Notes under the pieces: model-generated
The model's input: the letters and a program-made list of their open reading frames with translations, nothing else
Told to the model about the DNA's origin: nothing
Databases searched by the model: none
Position numbers and translations under genes: made by a program
In this document: positions 51,870 to 60,546 of the stretch, one piece after another
Numbering within the stretch: position 1 is the stretch's first letter
Layout: each line of letters starts with the position of its first letter
DNA from: Nakaseomyces glabratus
Taxonomy: Eukaryota; Ascomycota; Saccharomycetes; Saccharomycetales; Saccharomycetaceae
Reading direction: 5' to 3'
Length of the DNA: 64,000 nt
NCBI RefSeq assembly: GCF_010111755.1
Contig: NC_088955.1
Location: 248,001 to 312,000, forward strand

Positions 51870-53030
51870 TCAAATATCAGATCCACTTTGAGCCATGTCT
51901 AGTTCCTCTTGTAGCTCTTCAACCTCAACCTTTAGTTTAGTAACTTCATTTTCTAGACTCTTGCCATAATAATCAATGTAATAAGTAGCACCGTTATGTG
52001 CAGCACATAAGAATATAGCTAAAAGAAAGAACTGCGACCATATTTCATCATATTTAATCCAGATATTGCAAAGAAGCATAGTCGAAAGTTGGTACAGGTA
52101 CTGTGATAACGTATATATTACAATCGGCCAAGGTGTGGGTAATTTCACGGCCCAGAAGTCCTTGTATTGATGAGTAGTCAGGTAATGGAAACTAGTTTCA
52201 CGCTGACCAGCTTGTATCTTTGAGCTCTTCCTTAATGTGATAAAGTAATGGTATAAAACTTGCCAGATTAGGTAATACAGGGACGTGTTAATGATATTGG
52301 TCTTTAACGATATGGAGTTGCGAGGGTCTAGTATAACTGCACCAGGGAATCTTTCTGCTCTATACTCTGGTGAAATAGCCCTGTATATCACAAAAATAGA
52401 ACATGGGGGGATAATATGGATAAAACAGGAAGTGGTTTTGTCTATTGAATGAATCACCAGCGAATTCCGCCATGTAATAACAGCAAAGCTGAGGGAACCA
52501 AATGTCAGTGCAAAGCATGATAAGAAAAGTGTTTGATTGCGTGGAAACACCCAAATGTAAGCAAGGCAAAGAATATTAACAAAGTAACACAAGTCCGCTA
52601 AGAAATAATGGTTATTGGTCTTGTAGTAAGTGTAAAACCGGATTGGAATTAAAATACAGAACAAAACTGTGTAGTAAACGTGGAAGTATTGTGGGAACCG
52701 GCCCATGATGAATCCGATGAAGAATATATTAAACAGCGTAAATGGGTAAAATAACTTTTCTAGCGTAGATGTTTTGTGGAAAAATAGCCTGTTTAAGGGT
52801 CCGTCCCATTTCTTGATTTGCTCGACAAGTCTCTCCCTGTGCTTCTTGATTAACCTCTTATGGTCCCCGTTTAGTTTATCCTTGGCTCGTTGCCACGTCT
52901 TCTTATAATCATAGTTTTGTATAGTCGGAAATTGAGTGTAATGTATCTTAGAGGCTATGGGATCCAGTAGCTCCACTAGGTTGCCCAACGACAACTCAGA
53001 CCGCAGCTCATCCTTCTCTTCAGTAGCCAT
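51870..53030 (-). CDS. GPC1: Glycerophosphocholine acyltransferase Gpc1
   Basis: Membrane enzyme that acylates glycerophosphocholine to lysophosphatidylcholine in a phosphatidylcholine remodelling cycle. The 386-residue protein (432 in S. cerevisiae) has a soluble N-terminus with a basic stretch (RLIKKHRERLVEQIKKWDGPLN). About eight membrane segments lie at about 118-350, including the conserved WQVLYHYFITLRKSSKIQ region with a histidine, and TSFHYLTTH. A C-terminal coiled coil follows (NEVTKLKVEVEELQEELD). Position next to CCM1 matches YGR149W. Confidence 0.93.
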   Translation of the reverse strand: MATEEKDELRSELSLGNLVELLDPIASKIHYTQFPTIQNYDYKKTWQRAKDKLNGDHKRLIKKHRERLVEQIKKWDGPLNRLFFHKTSTLEKLFYPFTLFNIFFIGFIMGRFPQYFHVYYTVLFCILIPIRFYTYYKTNNHYFLADLCYFVNILCLAYIWVFPRNQTLFLSCFALTFGSLSFAVITWRNSLVIHSIDKTTSCFIHIIPPCSIFVIYRAISPEYRAERFPGAVILDPRNSISLKTNIINTSLYYLIWQVLYHYFITLRKSSKIQAGQRETSFHYLTTHQYKDFWAVKLPTPWPIVIYTLSQYLYQLSTMLLCNIWIKYDEIWSQFFLLAIFLCAAHNGATYYIDYYGKSLENEVTKLKVEVEELQEELDMAQSGSDI

Positions 53031-53352
53031 ATTAAATGGTTGTATTGTGGTGTATTTGCTTTCTACTAGCCAAAATGCAGATGTTTGGACCAGTGAGTTT
53101 TAAATATGGTTCGATTACCCTTTAAGACTCGGGCTGTTTTTCGTTTCTTAGCACCTCTAAGCGTTCCTGACTGGATGCTGATTCATTAACTTGAGTGTGT
53201 CTGGGAAGTTAAAGGGTTTTTCAGGTACTAAAAGCTCTAACTTCAAGCATTTTTCTTTTGAATATATATATTTATAGTTTCATTATAATTGCAGACCGAG
53301 CGCTTATACGATATACTCCTTAGTATTAGGGTCGAGGGTACGGAGAAACGCG
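53031..53352. other. GPC1-NAT2 divergent promoter region
   Basis: A 322-bp gap. RPL24B lies between the corresponding S. cerevisiae genes; no ribosomal-protein gene or remnant is visible here. No RNA gene was seen. Confidence 0.5.
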
Positions 53353-53970
53353 ATGTTTAGGTCTATGTTTCCTGGGATCAGTCGTGGTGTGTCCACTAGA
53401 CCGTTGGGTTTTGGCGCTAGTAGAGCTACCACTAGGGTGGCTGCTTCTAGGTTAACCAATAGATTTGCCACTAGGATGTCTGGTGCACGAATGGCTACCA
53501 CTACAGCGCAGGCCAAGAAGGAGAAAGGCATCAAGCTGCTGATGAAGAAGTACGGCTCTTCAGCACTGATTGTATACATAGGTTTAATGCTAATTGACCT
53601 GCCGTTGTGCTATCTGGCAGTACACTCGCTTGGTGATGAAACCATTGCGATTTACTTGAACAGAGCTAAGCGTCTATTTGGCTACGGGAAGGACGAATAT
53701 GAACTGGTAGACGAAATGAATCGCAAGAAACATGAGAAGGAGGCCAAAGTTCAGTACTCAGAGAGCTGGTGGACTCAGATGAAGAACAGCCACATGCTCA
53801 CAGAGCTGATTCTGGCTTATGGTTTGCACAAGAGCTTAATTGTGGTGCGTATACCGTTGACTGCAGCAATTACGCCATACGCCGCCAAAATCTTCAAGAA
53901 ATACGGCCTAGTTTCCAGGCTAAACTTCACAAGAACCATGGCTGATGACGCCAAGATACGCTATAAATAG
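53353..53970 (+). CDS. NAT2: Mitochondrial DUF1279 protein, Nat2 family
   Basis: Member of the DUF1279 (FAM210-like) family named Nat2 in S. cerevisiae; an acetyltransferase role was once proposed but is not supported by the domain. The 205-residue protein has an arginine/alanine-rich mitochondrial presequence (about 1-55, few acidic residues). The DUF1279 core follows, starting KGIKLLMKKYGSSALIVYIGLMLIDLPLCY with one clear membrane segment, and includes ILAYGLHKSLIVVRIPLTAAITP. Located between GPC1 and ECL1, as YGR147C. Confidence 0.93.
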   Translation: MFRSMFPGISRGVSTRPLGFGASRATTRVAASRLTNRFATRMSGARMATTTAQAKKEKGIKLLMKKYGSSALIVYIGLMLIDLPLCYLAVHSLGDETIAIYLNRAKRLFGYGKDEYELVDEMNRKKHEKEAKVQYSESWWTQMKNSHMLTELILAYGLHKSLIVVRIPLTAAITPYAAKIFKKYGLVSRLNFTRTMADDAKIRYK

Positions 53971-54888
53971 AGAATACGCTGCCAAATTTTATTTTCCATC
54001 ACTAACATGTGATTTATTTAACTATTGTTGACTTGTAATTAGCTTTCATTTTTCCTCTAACCATGGACCACAAATCTATTATAGTTCCATATGAGATGAA
54101 TCAAAAAGAAAGGAAACCAAAAAACCAAAAAATATACGTTGATAGTTCTAGAAAGGATCTGGGCACAGTGCCATATCAGCCTCGTTGCATTGAGATGCAA
54201 GATAGCATTTTTGAGTTCTGAAAGTTCTGGAAGTTCTACAATTATCACAGGGGCCCCTATTGGCCTTCACGGAATGTTGAGTGACAAAAAATTTACCATA
54301 TGAAAGATAATACAATACGTATATGGAGAAGCCAACTTCTGTCGTGTTGGAGCTGGCCTGCTCTTGTACCAATCCAATTGAACTTAACTCTCGCACACCT
54401 GGCTTCCCAATTGTTCTCGGGTTTGGCTTTACTACCCCCACCCAGGTAGAACAGAAGCAAAGGTGCGATGAGCTCTACACCTAGGTGTATAGGTGAAGCA
54501 AGGCCATTGAGTTGAGACATTTCTTTTGATAAAAATAAATATCTAGGGCACCTTTTGCTGGAAATCGAAGGGATTGAGCTAATGTCATTTCTTTTTTTTC
54601 TTAACTTGGACTTTGTTGGATCAGATCAATTTGTTAAGGGGGATGCGTTGATCCAATCCTAGTGCATAATAGGGCTACCCGGTTAGGTAACTCTGATCCA
54701 GATATACTAAACGAAAATGATTTCAATTGACCCCAGTTGCTGATATATAAGCTGGGGTATTTCGAGATGTATTCAGCATTACATTGGAGGCAAAAAGACC
54801 TCGAATATTAAGACGGTAATCGCAGCTCTATGATATAGTCTAAGGGATATATTTAACTCTGTGATGCATAATTGCCAATTCGAAAATA
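53971..54888. other. NAT2-ECL1 intergenic region
   Basis: This 918-bp gap between two plus-strand genes contains a double STRE palindrome at 54249-54258, a PAC motif GCGATGAGC at 54465-54473 and an inverted repeat TTGGATCA at 54616-54623 with TGATCCAA at 54649-54656. These are candidate ECL1 regulatory elements. No gene or tRNA was seen. Confidence 0.55.
54249..54258. promoter_or_regulatory. Back-to-back stress response elements (AGGGGCCCCT)
   Basis: AGGGGCCCCT is a perfect palindrome holding one AGGGG on each strand, the core bound by Msn2/Msn4. A further AGGGG lies near 54636. The palindrome is about 630 bp before ECL1, a stress- and lifespan-related gene. Confidence 0.5.
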
Positions 54889-55221
54889 ATGGCTGCCTTT
54901 AACGATTATTGCGCTGTTTGCGAAAAGTTGCTTGATGGTTTGGATATTTACTGTTCAGAAGAGTGTAAGCACCTCGATGAAGCTTTTAGAGATGATGCTG
55001 AATCAACAATTGATCCTTTGCTAAAGTCACCGTTGCTCTATGCTCAATCAGGTATTGATCATGAAGACATGGACGATCTGGAACTTCCCGCTTCTGATAG
55101 CTTACAGGTACCTAGAACCATGGGCCGCTTACGCAATCTGTGCCCTATACAAGAAGTATGCAATGATGAAAAAGCAGCAGCACAAAATTATAGACTATGG
55201 CTACAATACAACAGTACGTAA
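54889..55221 (+). CDS. ECL1: Ecl1-family small zinc-motif protein
   Basis: Homologue of YGR146C (Ecl1), linked in yeasts to extension of chronological lifespan and stress adaptation. The 110-residue protein starts MAAFNDYCAVCEKLL and has the family motif C-x2-C-x11-YCSEECK (about residues 8-25), probably zinc-binding. The rest is acidic without a recognised domain. It is about half the length of S. cerevisiae Ecl1 (211 residues), with the shortening at the C-terminus; the stop is clean and I see no frameshifted continuation. NAT2 and ENP2 flank it as in S. cerevisiae. Confidence 0.85.
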   Translation: MAAFNDYCAVCEKLLDGLDIYCSEECKHLDEAFRDDAESTIDPLLKSPLLYAQSGIDHEDMDDLELPASDSLQVPRTMGRLRNLCPIQEVCNDEKAAAQNYRLWLQYNST

Positions 55222-55650
55222 AGGTGGACTAGTGTTGTAGAACCCTTAGTTGTTTAAGGATTTATTCTTCAAGTTAACGATAGCTGCTCAGTCACTATTT
55301 TATACTGACATACATTGGATTTTAGTTTTTATTGGTTTTTGTACACTTTTTCTTTTTATTTCACCTTTTGTGGTTACATTTTGTTGGTTATTATCATGTT
55401 TTTGGACTTTCTTTTAACTTATTAACGAATTTTATATGGTTTCTCTTTTCTCGGCTTCATATTAGACTAACATTTTTTATAAACTATTTAGATAATAGAT
55501 AAATTTTTTTGAGATGAAAGTAGAATATTCAATCGAATTTTTTGTACGTGAGCCTTTTATTATCAACAATTGACGATAATTTTGGAATTACTTTATAATG
55601 CAGATATAATATAAATTTATGCTTGGTTTAGTTTATGTTAATTAACATAT
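55222..55650. other. ECL1-ENP2 convergent intergenic region
   Basis: A 429-bp, very T-rich gap between convergent genes. No gene or RNA was seen. Confidence 0.5.
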
Positions 55651-57738
55651 TTACATACCTCTGAAAACGTTTTTGCTTGCCCTTCTTCTTCCCTCAAATC
55701 TAGGTTTCGCTCTACCGTTGTCAGGTTTATTGTCATCGTCATCTTCATCGCTGTCTGATGAAGCTCTATGCATTCTCTTTGGCTTGGGAGATTTCTTACC
55801 AGGCACAAAAGTTAGCTCAGCTGCACCACGGTGGTTACGACGAAGAACTTGAGCGGTGGATTTCTTATCAGTGTTTTCTTCCTCCAAAGTTTTAACTTGC
55901 TCGGCAAATGTAACAGATCTCTTCTCGCCGTTAACTGAAAGTCCACTATCAGAAACCTTCATTCCATCTAGGAACTTCTCAGCTTCTTCTTTATCCTTTC
56001 TTCTACGTTCAATAACTTTCCTTTGCTTTTCTGCTTTTCTCTTCTCAGCTTCAGTTAACTCAGCCTTATCTTCTTCACTCTCGCTCTCACTTTCACTCTC
56101 GCTATCGCTATAGTGACCATTCTTCATGGCTATTCTTTCTTCATCAGATTCTTCGGCTGCAGTTAGGGCTCTAATACGTTTAGCAGCACCTTCGTCAGTT
56201 TCTTTAGCAGATTTAACTGGGTTCAATTGCTTGTAATCATAATCGTTCTCATCAACTTTGAAATCTTCATCTTCAAACATTTCCTTGAAACGATCATCTG
56301 TAAGAATTTTACTGGCTGCTGAGTCACCACGTTTGGTTGTAATTTTCTCGACAAGATCTTTATTAAATTTGACTTTAGGTTTCGATACCGCGCCAGAAGT
56401 TCTGATTCTTGATTCTCTTTCCTTCTCAATCCTGCGTCTGATTTCTCTCTCTCTTTCATCTTTGTAAGCATTTGGATTAGCAATCAAAGAAACCTTATCA
56501 TATAATTCTGTATTAATGAAGAAACCATGCATATATGCTCTTAGAACATTCGAGCCCACCAAATGAGTGATATTTAACTTCTTTACATCATCTCTCGTTA
56601 TGAATCTGTAGTTCGAGTAAACTGAGTCACTTGGTTTCTCTTCTAGTTCTTCGGTGATGGAGTCCAAGAAAGAACACCATCTTGGAGATGGACCAAGAGT
56701 AGGAATGTAATATGTATGCATTGGAATACCTTCATTGGCGGTGAAGAACATACCTGAGCCTGGGATGTGTTCAATATCGTTAATGTCGACACTAGGTTCC
56801 ATTGAGGCGTATGCTTTACCAGTATCTTTATTCCAAATCTTGGCGATTCTTTTATCACATGTTAGAATGTTATCACTGTTTTCAACACCAACGTTATCAA
56901 GCCATATTATCTTCTTGATATCAAACCCATAACCTTGATCCTTGACCTGGTATGGCTCAGAAGTACGCAAGTCGTATAAATAAGAATAACCAGTAGATGT
57001 ACCACAGGCAAAGTTTAAACCATCTCTTCTGAAACTTGATGTAGTAACTTGAAAATCAGAGTTATCCAAATCATTTTCTAACACGAGTTTAGCAGCTCTT
57101 GTTCTTGCTCTTGGATCCCAGAATTCTACCGTATTATTTTCCATGGATACAGATATCAACCCGTTGACATCACACATAGTTACATGATTCACACCTTCAT
57201 CATCTAATTTGAATGGGTTTAGGAATCTACCCTGCTCTAGGTTAAGTCTATAAAGTTCGTTGCTGCTGGCACCGACATATAGGTCACAATTCACAGGATT
57301 ATAAGTCAAACTACGACCAAATTTTGGTATTCTGGTTGTGTAATGGATACCACCTTTACTTTGAAATTGGATACTTCTGTCGTTTTGTAGATGAACACTC
57401 TTGGTCCAGTCATCTGATATAAGCACGAAGTCAACATTTTCAGCATCAGTATGTCTGTCGAACTTCATAGACAAGTTGGCAAAATCATATACGTGAATCT
57501 GTGGCTTATAAGTACCGGTAGCCATCGCATAGTTACCATCTTTTGTAACACGAATCTTGTTGGAGGCTTCACTAAACTCAAAGTCCTGAATCAATTCAAC
57601 TCTGTTCTGATACTCTAAATCGTTCTTTAGGGACCTCTTACGCTTCTTTGCAATCCAGTCAGGCAAAGAACGAGATACATTGGTACCAGAGACCTGGTAA
57701 ACAGAGATATCATTAGCAGATGTGGACTTCAACACCAT
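55651..57738 (-). CDS. ENP2: SSU processome protein Enp2
   Basis: Essential nucleolar WD40 protein that joins Bfr2 and Dbp4 in the small-subunit processome. The 695-residue protein (707 in S. cerevisiae) has an N-terminal beta-propeller (about 1-360) with NUC153-type features (KDGNYAMATGTYKPQIHVYDF). The conserved central block is FITRDDVKKLNITHLVGSNVLRAYMHGFF. The C-terminus is highly charged, with a Ser-Glu repeat and a basic tail ending GRRRASKNVFRGM. Its promoter carries the strongest PAC palindrome in the window. Confidence 0.97.
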   Translation of the reverse strand: MVLKSTSANDISVYQVSGTNVSRSLPDWIAKKRKRSLKNDLEYQNRVELIQDFEFSEASNKIRVTKDGNYAMATGTYKPQIHVYDFANLSMKFDRHTDAENVDFVLISDDWTKSVHLQNDRSIQFQSKGGIHYTTRIPKFGRSLTYNPVNCDLYVGASSNELYRLNLEQGRFLNPFKLDDEGVNHVTMCDVNGLISVSMENNTVEFWDPRARTRAAKLVLENDLDNSDFQVTTSSFRRDGLNFACGTSTGYSYLYDLRTSEPYQVKDQGYGFDIKKIIWLDNVGVENSDNILTCDKRIAKIWNKDTGKAYASMEPSVDINDIEHIPGSGMFFTANEGIPMHTYYIPTLGPSPRWCSFLDSITEELEEKPSDSVYSNYRFITRDDVKKLNITHLVGSNVLRAYMHGFFINTELYDKVSLIANPNAYKDEREREIRRRIEKERESRIRTSGAVSKPKVKFNKDLVEKITTKRGDSAASKILTDDRFKEMFEDEDFKVDENDYDYKQLNPVKSAKETDEGAAKRIRALTAAEESDEERIAMKNGHYSDSESESESESEEDKAELTEAEKRKAEKQRKVIERRRKDKEEAEKFLDGMKVSDSGLSVNGEKRSVTFAEQVKTLEEENTDKKSTAQVLRRNHRGAAELTFVPGKKSPKPKRMHRASSDSDEDDDDNKPDNGRAKPRFEGRRRASKNVFRGM

Positions 57739-57824
57739 CTTGCAATATTTTATCGTCTTTTTATGTTGGGCCTTGTTTATCTGAACAAATACAGTCTTTA
57801 TAACTCTTCTTAAACCATTATATT

Positions 57825-57903
57825 AATGCGATGAGCTAGCTCATCGCATTTTTTTTTTTTTTTTTTCGTTCTGAAAATTTTTTTTCAAAACAGCGATGAG
57901 CTC
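57825..57903. promoter_or_regulatory. ENP2 promoter: 26-bp PAC palindrome, RRPE and third PAC
   Basis: Positions 57825-57850 form a perfect palindrome with GCGATGAGC and GCTCATCGC around a central TA. A T-run follows, then TGAAAATTTT at 57872-57881 and GCGATGAGC at 57893-57901. All lie 90-165 bp upstream of ENP2, the region bound by Dot6/Tod6 (PAC) and Stb3 (RRPE) in S. cerevisiae. Confidence 0.85.
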
Positions 57904-58277
57904 ACATAATTAAGGATTATAACAGTTAGAGATAAGAAGGATCACCTTTGAGCTGTTAGTCAGAAATGGTTGGTTTCCTATATTGAATTGTTGCCTATTA
58001 AATAAAATATTATATAGAAATAAAACTAAGGTTGATACTAAATTTTGGCTAAATCCTACATTACTTACTGATTGGAGAAGGGTGTAGACTCCATGGGTAC
58101 CAAAGAAATTATTAGCGTTCGTTTGATGGAACGCGTTCATTGAGGTGATGTATACCAATCTTGCTGTAACTTTGTTACGCGGCGCCATTTAGTCGGCTAT
58201 AAAGAATAACATTGGCTCAGACTTTAAGCAGGTTATATAGTGTAACACTCCTCTAAATCGTAGTATATGTTTTTTGC
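57904..58277. other. Region between the ENP2 promoter and tRNA-Ala
   Basis: A+T-rich DNA of about 370 bp upstream of the tRNA gene. I looked for an LTR of a Ty element, which often sit upstream of yeast tRNA genes, and saw none. Confidence 0.45.
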
Positions 58278-58350
58278 GGGCACATGGCGCAGTTGGTAGC
58301 GCGCTTCCCTTGCAAGGAAGAGGTCATCGGTTCGATTCCGGTTGCGTCCA
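58278..58350 (+). tRNA. tRNA-Ala (anticodon TGC)
   Basis: The 73-base gene includes the discriminator A. It has an A box TGGCGCAGTTGG at 58285-58296 and a B box GGTTCGATTCC at 58329-58339. The anticodon stem CTTCC/GGAAG encloses the loop CTTGCAA with anticodon TGC. It appears identical to S. cerevisiae tRNA-Ala(UGC), including the imperfect acceptor stem. There is no intron and no encoded CCA. Confidence 0.97.
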
Positions 58351-58354
58351 TATA

Positions 58355-58364
58355 TTTTTTTTTT
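58355..58364 (+). terminator. Pol III terminator of tRNA-Ala
   Basis: Ten consecutive T residues begin five bases after the tRNA 3' end, which is sufficient for RNA polymerase III termination. Confidence 0.9.
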
Positions 58365-58710
58365 GTTTCTCGTAGTATACTCTGCTGTCAGGAACAATAT
58401 CATGAGTTTTTCTATTACCAACAGAATAGGTTCTCCTATCATATGATGTATCTTGTTTGAGTTTTTTCTAGTGTTTGCTATAATACTTTGCGCCAATCTA
58501 TTTTTAGCTTTTGCCCAGAGAATATTTCCACATTCCTAGCTATTTTTAGCGCGCCGTCAAAAAAGATAATAAAATGAATGTTATAATATTACATGATACA
58601 TGAGAGGTCGAATAGGCGCGTAGCGCTATTCCATATGGGTGGGATGAACAAGTGTAGCTGTTCCATATATGTTGATATACTAAAAGTGTCTTAGGTGAAT
58701 GTCTTATGTC
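58365..58710. other. tRNA-Ala to RSR1 3' intergenic region
   Basis: About 346 bp between the tRNA terminator and the RSR1 stop codon. Nothing recognisable. Confidence 0.45.
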
Positions 58711-59682
58711 TTAAAGGATTGTGCATAGGTTGTTTTTTTTCTTTTTCTTCTTCTCCTGTTTTATTTCAGCAGGAGATGCAGATGACTGAGGTGATGATGC
58801 ATGTGCTCTTGGTTTCTGCTTCTTTGAGGCGGCAGTCGCTGGTGCAGTACCCTTCTTATCTTGTTGTGTATTTCTAGAGCTGTTTGTAGCTATCTGCTTG
58901 CGTAATGTGTCCTGATTTGATCCGCTTTGGTGTTTCTTCAGCGATCCTGGCGAATTTGATCTATTCGTGTTTGTTCTGGATAAGGTAGACTTCTTGGTAG
59001 ATTGTTGTGACGATGGAGTCGCGTTGCTGTTGCTCCGTGTGTTCTTAAAAGGTGAGTGTGGTCTGTCGTTATTCGATGACATGTTGCCCTGGCTCCCGTT
59101 CTTCCTCAGTGGATCATTTAGGGATGCTTGCGAGAGGGATGGGTGGTTGTTGGTGGTGTTCGTCACCGTTTCTATCTCATTCCTTATGATCTGCCTCACC
59201 AGGTCAACGAATACTTCGTCGACGTTGCTGCGCAGCAAGGCGCTGGTTTCATAGAAGGGCACTTTACCCCACTGCGAGCTCACGCCGATACCTTCCTCGA
59301 CTGGGATGATTCTGTCGTCTACCAGATCGGCCTTGTTGCCGACCAGCACCATGGGCACCCGCTGGGAGTCCTTGATCCGCAGCACTTGTTCTTTCAGCTC
59401 CATCAGTTCGCGCAGGGAGTCGCGGTCTGTCACAGAGTACACCAGCAGGAAGCCCATGCCGGCCTTTATGTACAGCTCCCGCATCGCGGTGAACTGCGCC
59501 ACGCCCGCGGTGTCCAGAATCTCCAGGTCAAACACCTTGTTGTCGATCTCGATTGTCTTACGGTATGAATCCTCGATGGTGGGGTCGTACGTGTCCAAGT
59601 AAACACCTTGCACAAACTGCACGGTCAGCGAGGACTTCCCTACACCACCGGCACCCAGCACTACCAGCTTATAATCACGCAT
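58711..59682 (-). CDS. RSR1: Ras-like bud-site GTPase Rsr1/Bud1
   Basis: Rap/Ras-type GTPase that links bud-site cues to Cdc24 and Cdc42 and sets polarity. The 323-residue protein has the P-loop GAGGVGKS at about 10-17, the effector region YDPTIEDSYR, switch II DTAGVAQF, GNKAD and the SAL motif. A long Ser/Asn/Gln-rich linker (about 175-300) is followed by a polylysine stretch and the CAAX box CTIL for geranylgeranylation. S. cerevisiae Rsr1 is shorter (272 residues), the extra length being in the linker. The GTPase half is G+C-rich while the linker is not. Confidence 0.97.
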   Translation of the reverse strand: MRDYKLVVLGAGGVGKSSLTVQFVQGVYLDTYDPTIEDSYRKTIEIDNKVFDLEILDTAGVAQFTAMRELYIKAGMGFLLVYSVTDRDSLRELMELKEQVLRIKDSQRVPMVLVGNKADLVDDRIIPVEEGIGVSSQWGKVPFYETSALLRSNVDEVFVDLVRQIIRNEIETVTNTTNNHPSLSQASLNDPLRKNGSQGNMSSNNDRPHSPFKNTRSNSNATPSSQQSTKKSTLSRTNTNRSNSPGSLKKHQSGSNQDTLRKQIATNSSRNTQQDKKGTAPATAASKKQKPRAHASSPQSSASPAEIKQEKKKKKKNNLCTIL

Positions 59683-59714
59683 CTCTTCCTGGCTTTTTGC
59701 TTAATACCTGTCCT

Positions 59715-59745
59715 GCCAGTGCCAGTGCCAATGCCAGTGCCAATG
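59715..59745. repeat. GCCAGT/GCCAAT hexamer repeat
   Basis: About five tandem copies of the hexamer GCCAGT or GCCAAT lie just upstream of the RSR1 start codon (minus strand). Confidence 0.75.
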
Positions 59746-60140
59746 CAAGGATCAGCATCACCATTGTTATATGAGAATTTTTTTATTTTTTTTTGCCCTC
59801 CCGCAAGGAGAAGTCGCAGGTGAAGAACGAGAATGCCGAGCAAATTCCTGGAGAGCAAATAAATTCGTACCAGGCATCATCATATGACGGGGGGTATACC
59901 TTGCACTACACGCATTTGCAAAGCAAGTCCAGATATACAGGGTATCTGGGAACTTCGATGGCACCGTTCATAATCTTACAGCAGGGAGGGTCTTCACCGC
60001 AGCGCTATGGGATGTTAGAGTAGCATCTACCAGGGTGTTAGGCGTATGAGTATATGTCATCCAGACATAGTCATCGATCATATCATCTAGTCATATACTC
60101 ATCGATCATATACCCATCGATCGTATCATCTAGCCGTCGA

Positions 60141-60185
60141 GCCGTCGGGCTCATAGCCGTCGGGCACATAGCCGTCGGGCGCTTA
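60141..60185. repeat. Three 15-bp tandem repeats
   Basis: GCCGTCGGGCTCATA at 60141-60155, GCCGTCGGGCACATA at 60156-60170 and GCCGTCGGGCGCTTA at 60171-60185 are contiguous. A partial copy (GCCGTCGA) precedes them. They are strikingly G+C-rich for this genome. Confidence 0.9.
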
Positions 60186-60207
60186 TTCCGTGGATCCTCG
60201 CGACACG

Positions 60208-60346
60208 CCACAGTTTTGTCTGCAGCGCGCAAGAAAGCTCCCCCCGGCAGTGTGGGCAGTGCCAGAAGTGTGGGAAGTGTGGAGGGAGTTACCCGGCTAC
60301 GGCACCGGTGCCGTGTATAGTACCGTAAGACGGTGTGGAGGTCACG
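60208..60346. promoter_or_regulatory. Putative CYS4 sulfur-regulatory elements
   Basis: CCACAGTTT at 60208-60216 is the reverse complement of AAACTGTGG, the Met31/Met32 site. The Reb1-type TTACCCG is at 60289-60295. ACGGCACCGGTGCCGT at 60299-60314 is a perfect palindrome. GTCACG at 60341-60346 resembles the Cbf1 half-site but lacks the terminal TG. The layout suggests Met4-pathway control, which is inference. Confidence 0.5.
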
Positions 60347-60546
60347 TTTATTCTTTCACAAATTTTTTTCAGTTCCAGAATCGTTGGTGGTGGGGGGGGA
60401 GGAAGCCGTGGGCCTCATCTCGAAGAGTCCCCCCATCTCTTCTAGATCCGCACCAGTGTATATATATAAGGTTGTTCTCTTCTCAGCTGGATCCTGATTC
60501 TACTTCTATGAGATAACCCCACCCACAGTACTGTTATTCGAGAATA

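Larger units (their letters stand above)
59683..60546. other. RSR1-CYS4 divergent intergenic region with several repeats
   Basis: An 864-bp region, partly G+C-rich. It contains a hexamer repeat (59715-59745), ATCGAT-containing repeats (about 60065-60130), a 15-bp tandem repeat (60141-60185), a possible Met31/32 site (60208-60216), a Reb1-type TTACCCG (60289-60295) and a 16-bp palindrome (60299-60314). No RNA gene was recognised. Confidence 0.6.

Noticed and set aside
57904..58277. Ty-type LTR upstream of the tRNA gene
   Set aside because: No TG...CA-bounded repeat or recognisable LTR sequence was present.
58233..58496. 87-codon minus-strand frame across the tRNA gene
   Set aside because: It is the antisense of tRNA-Ala and flanking DNA, with no protein similarity.
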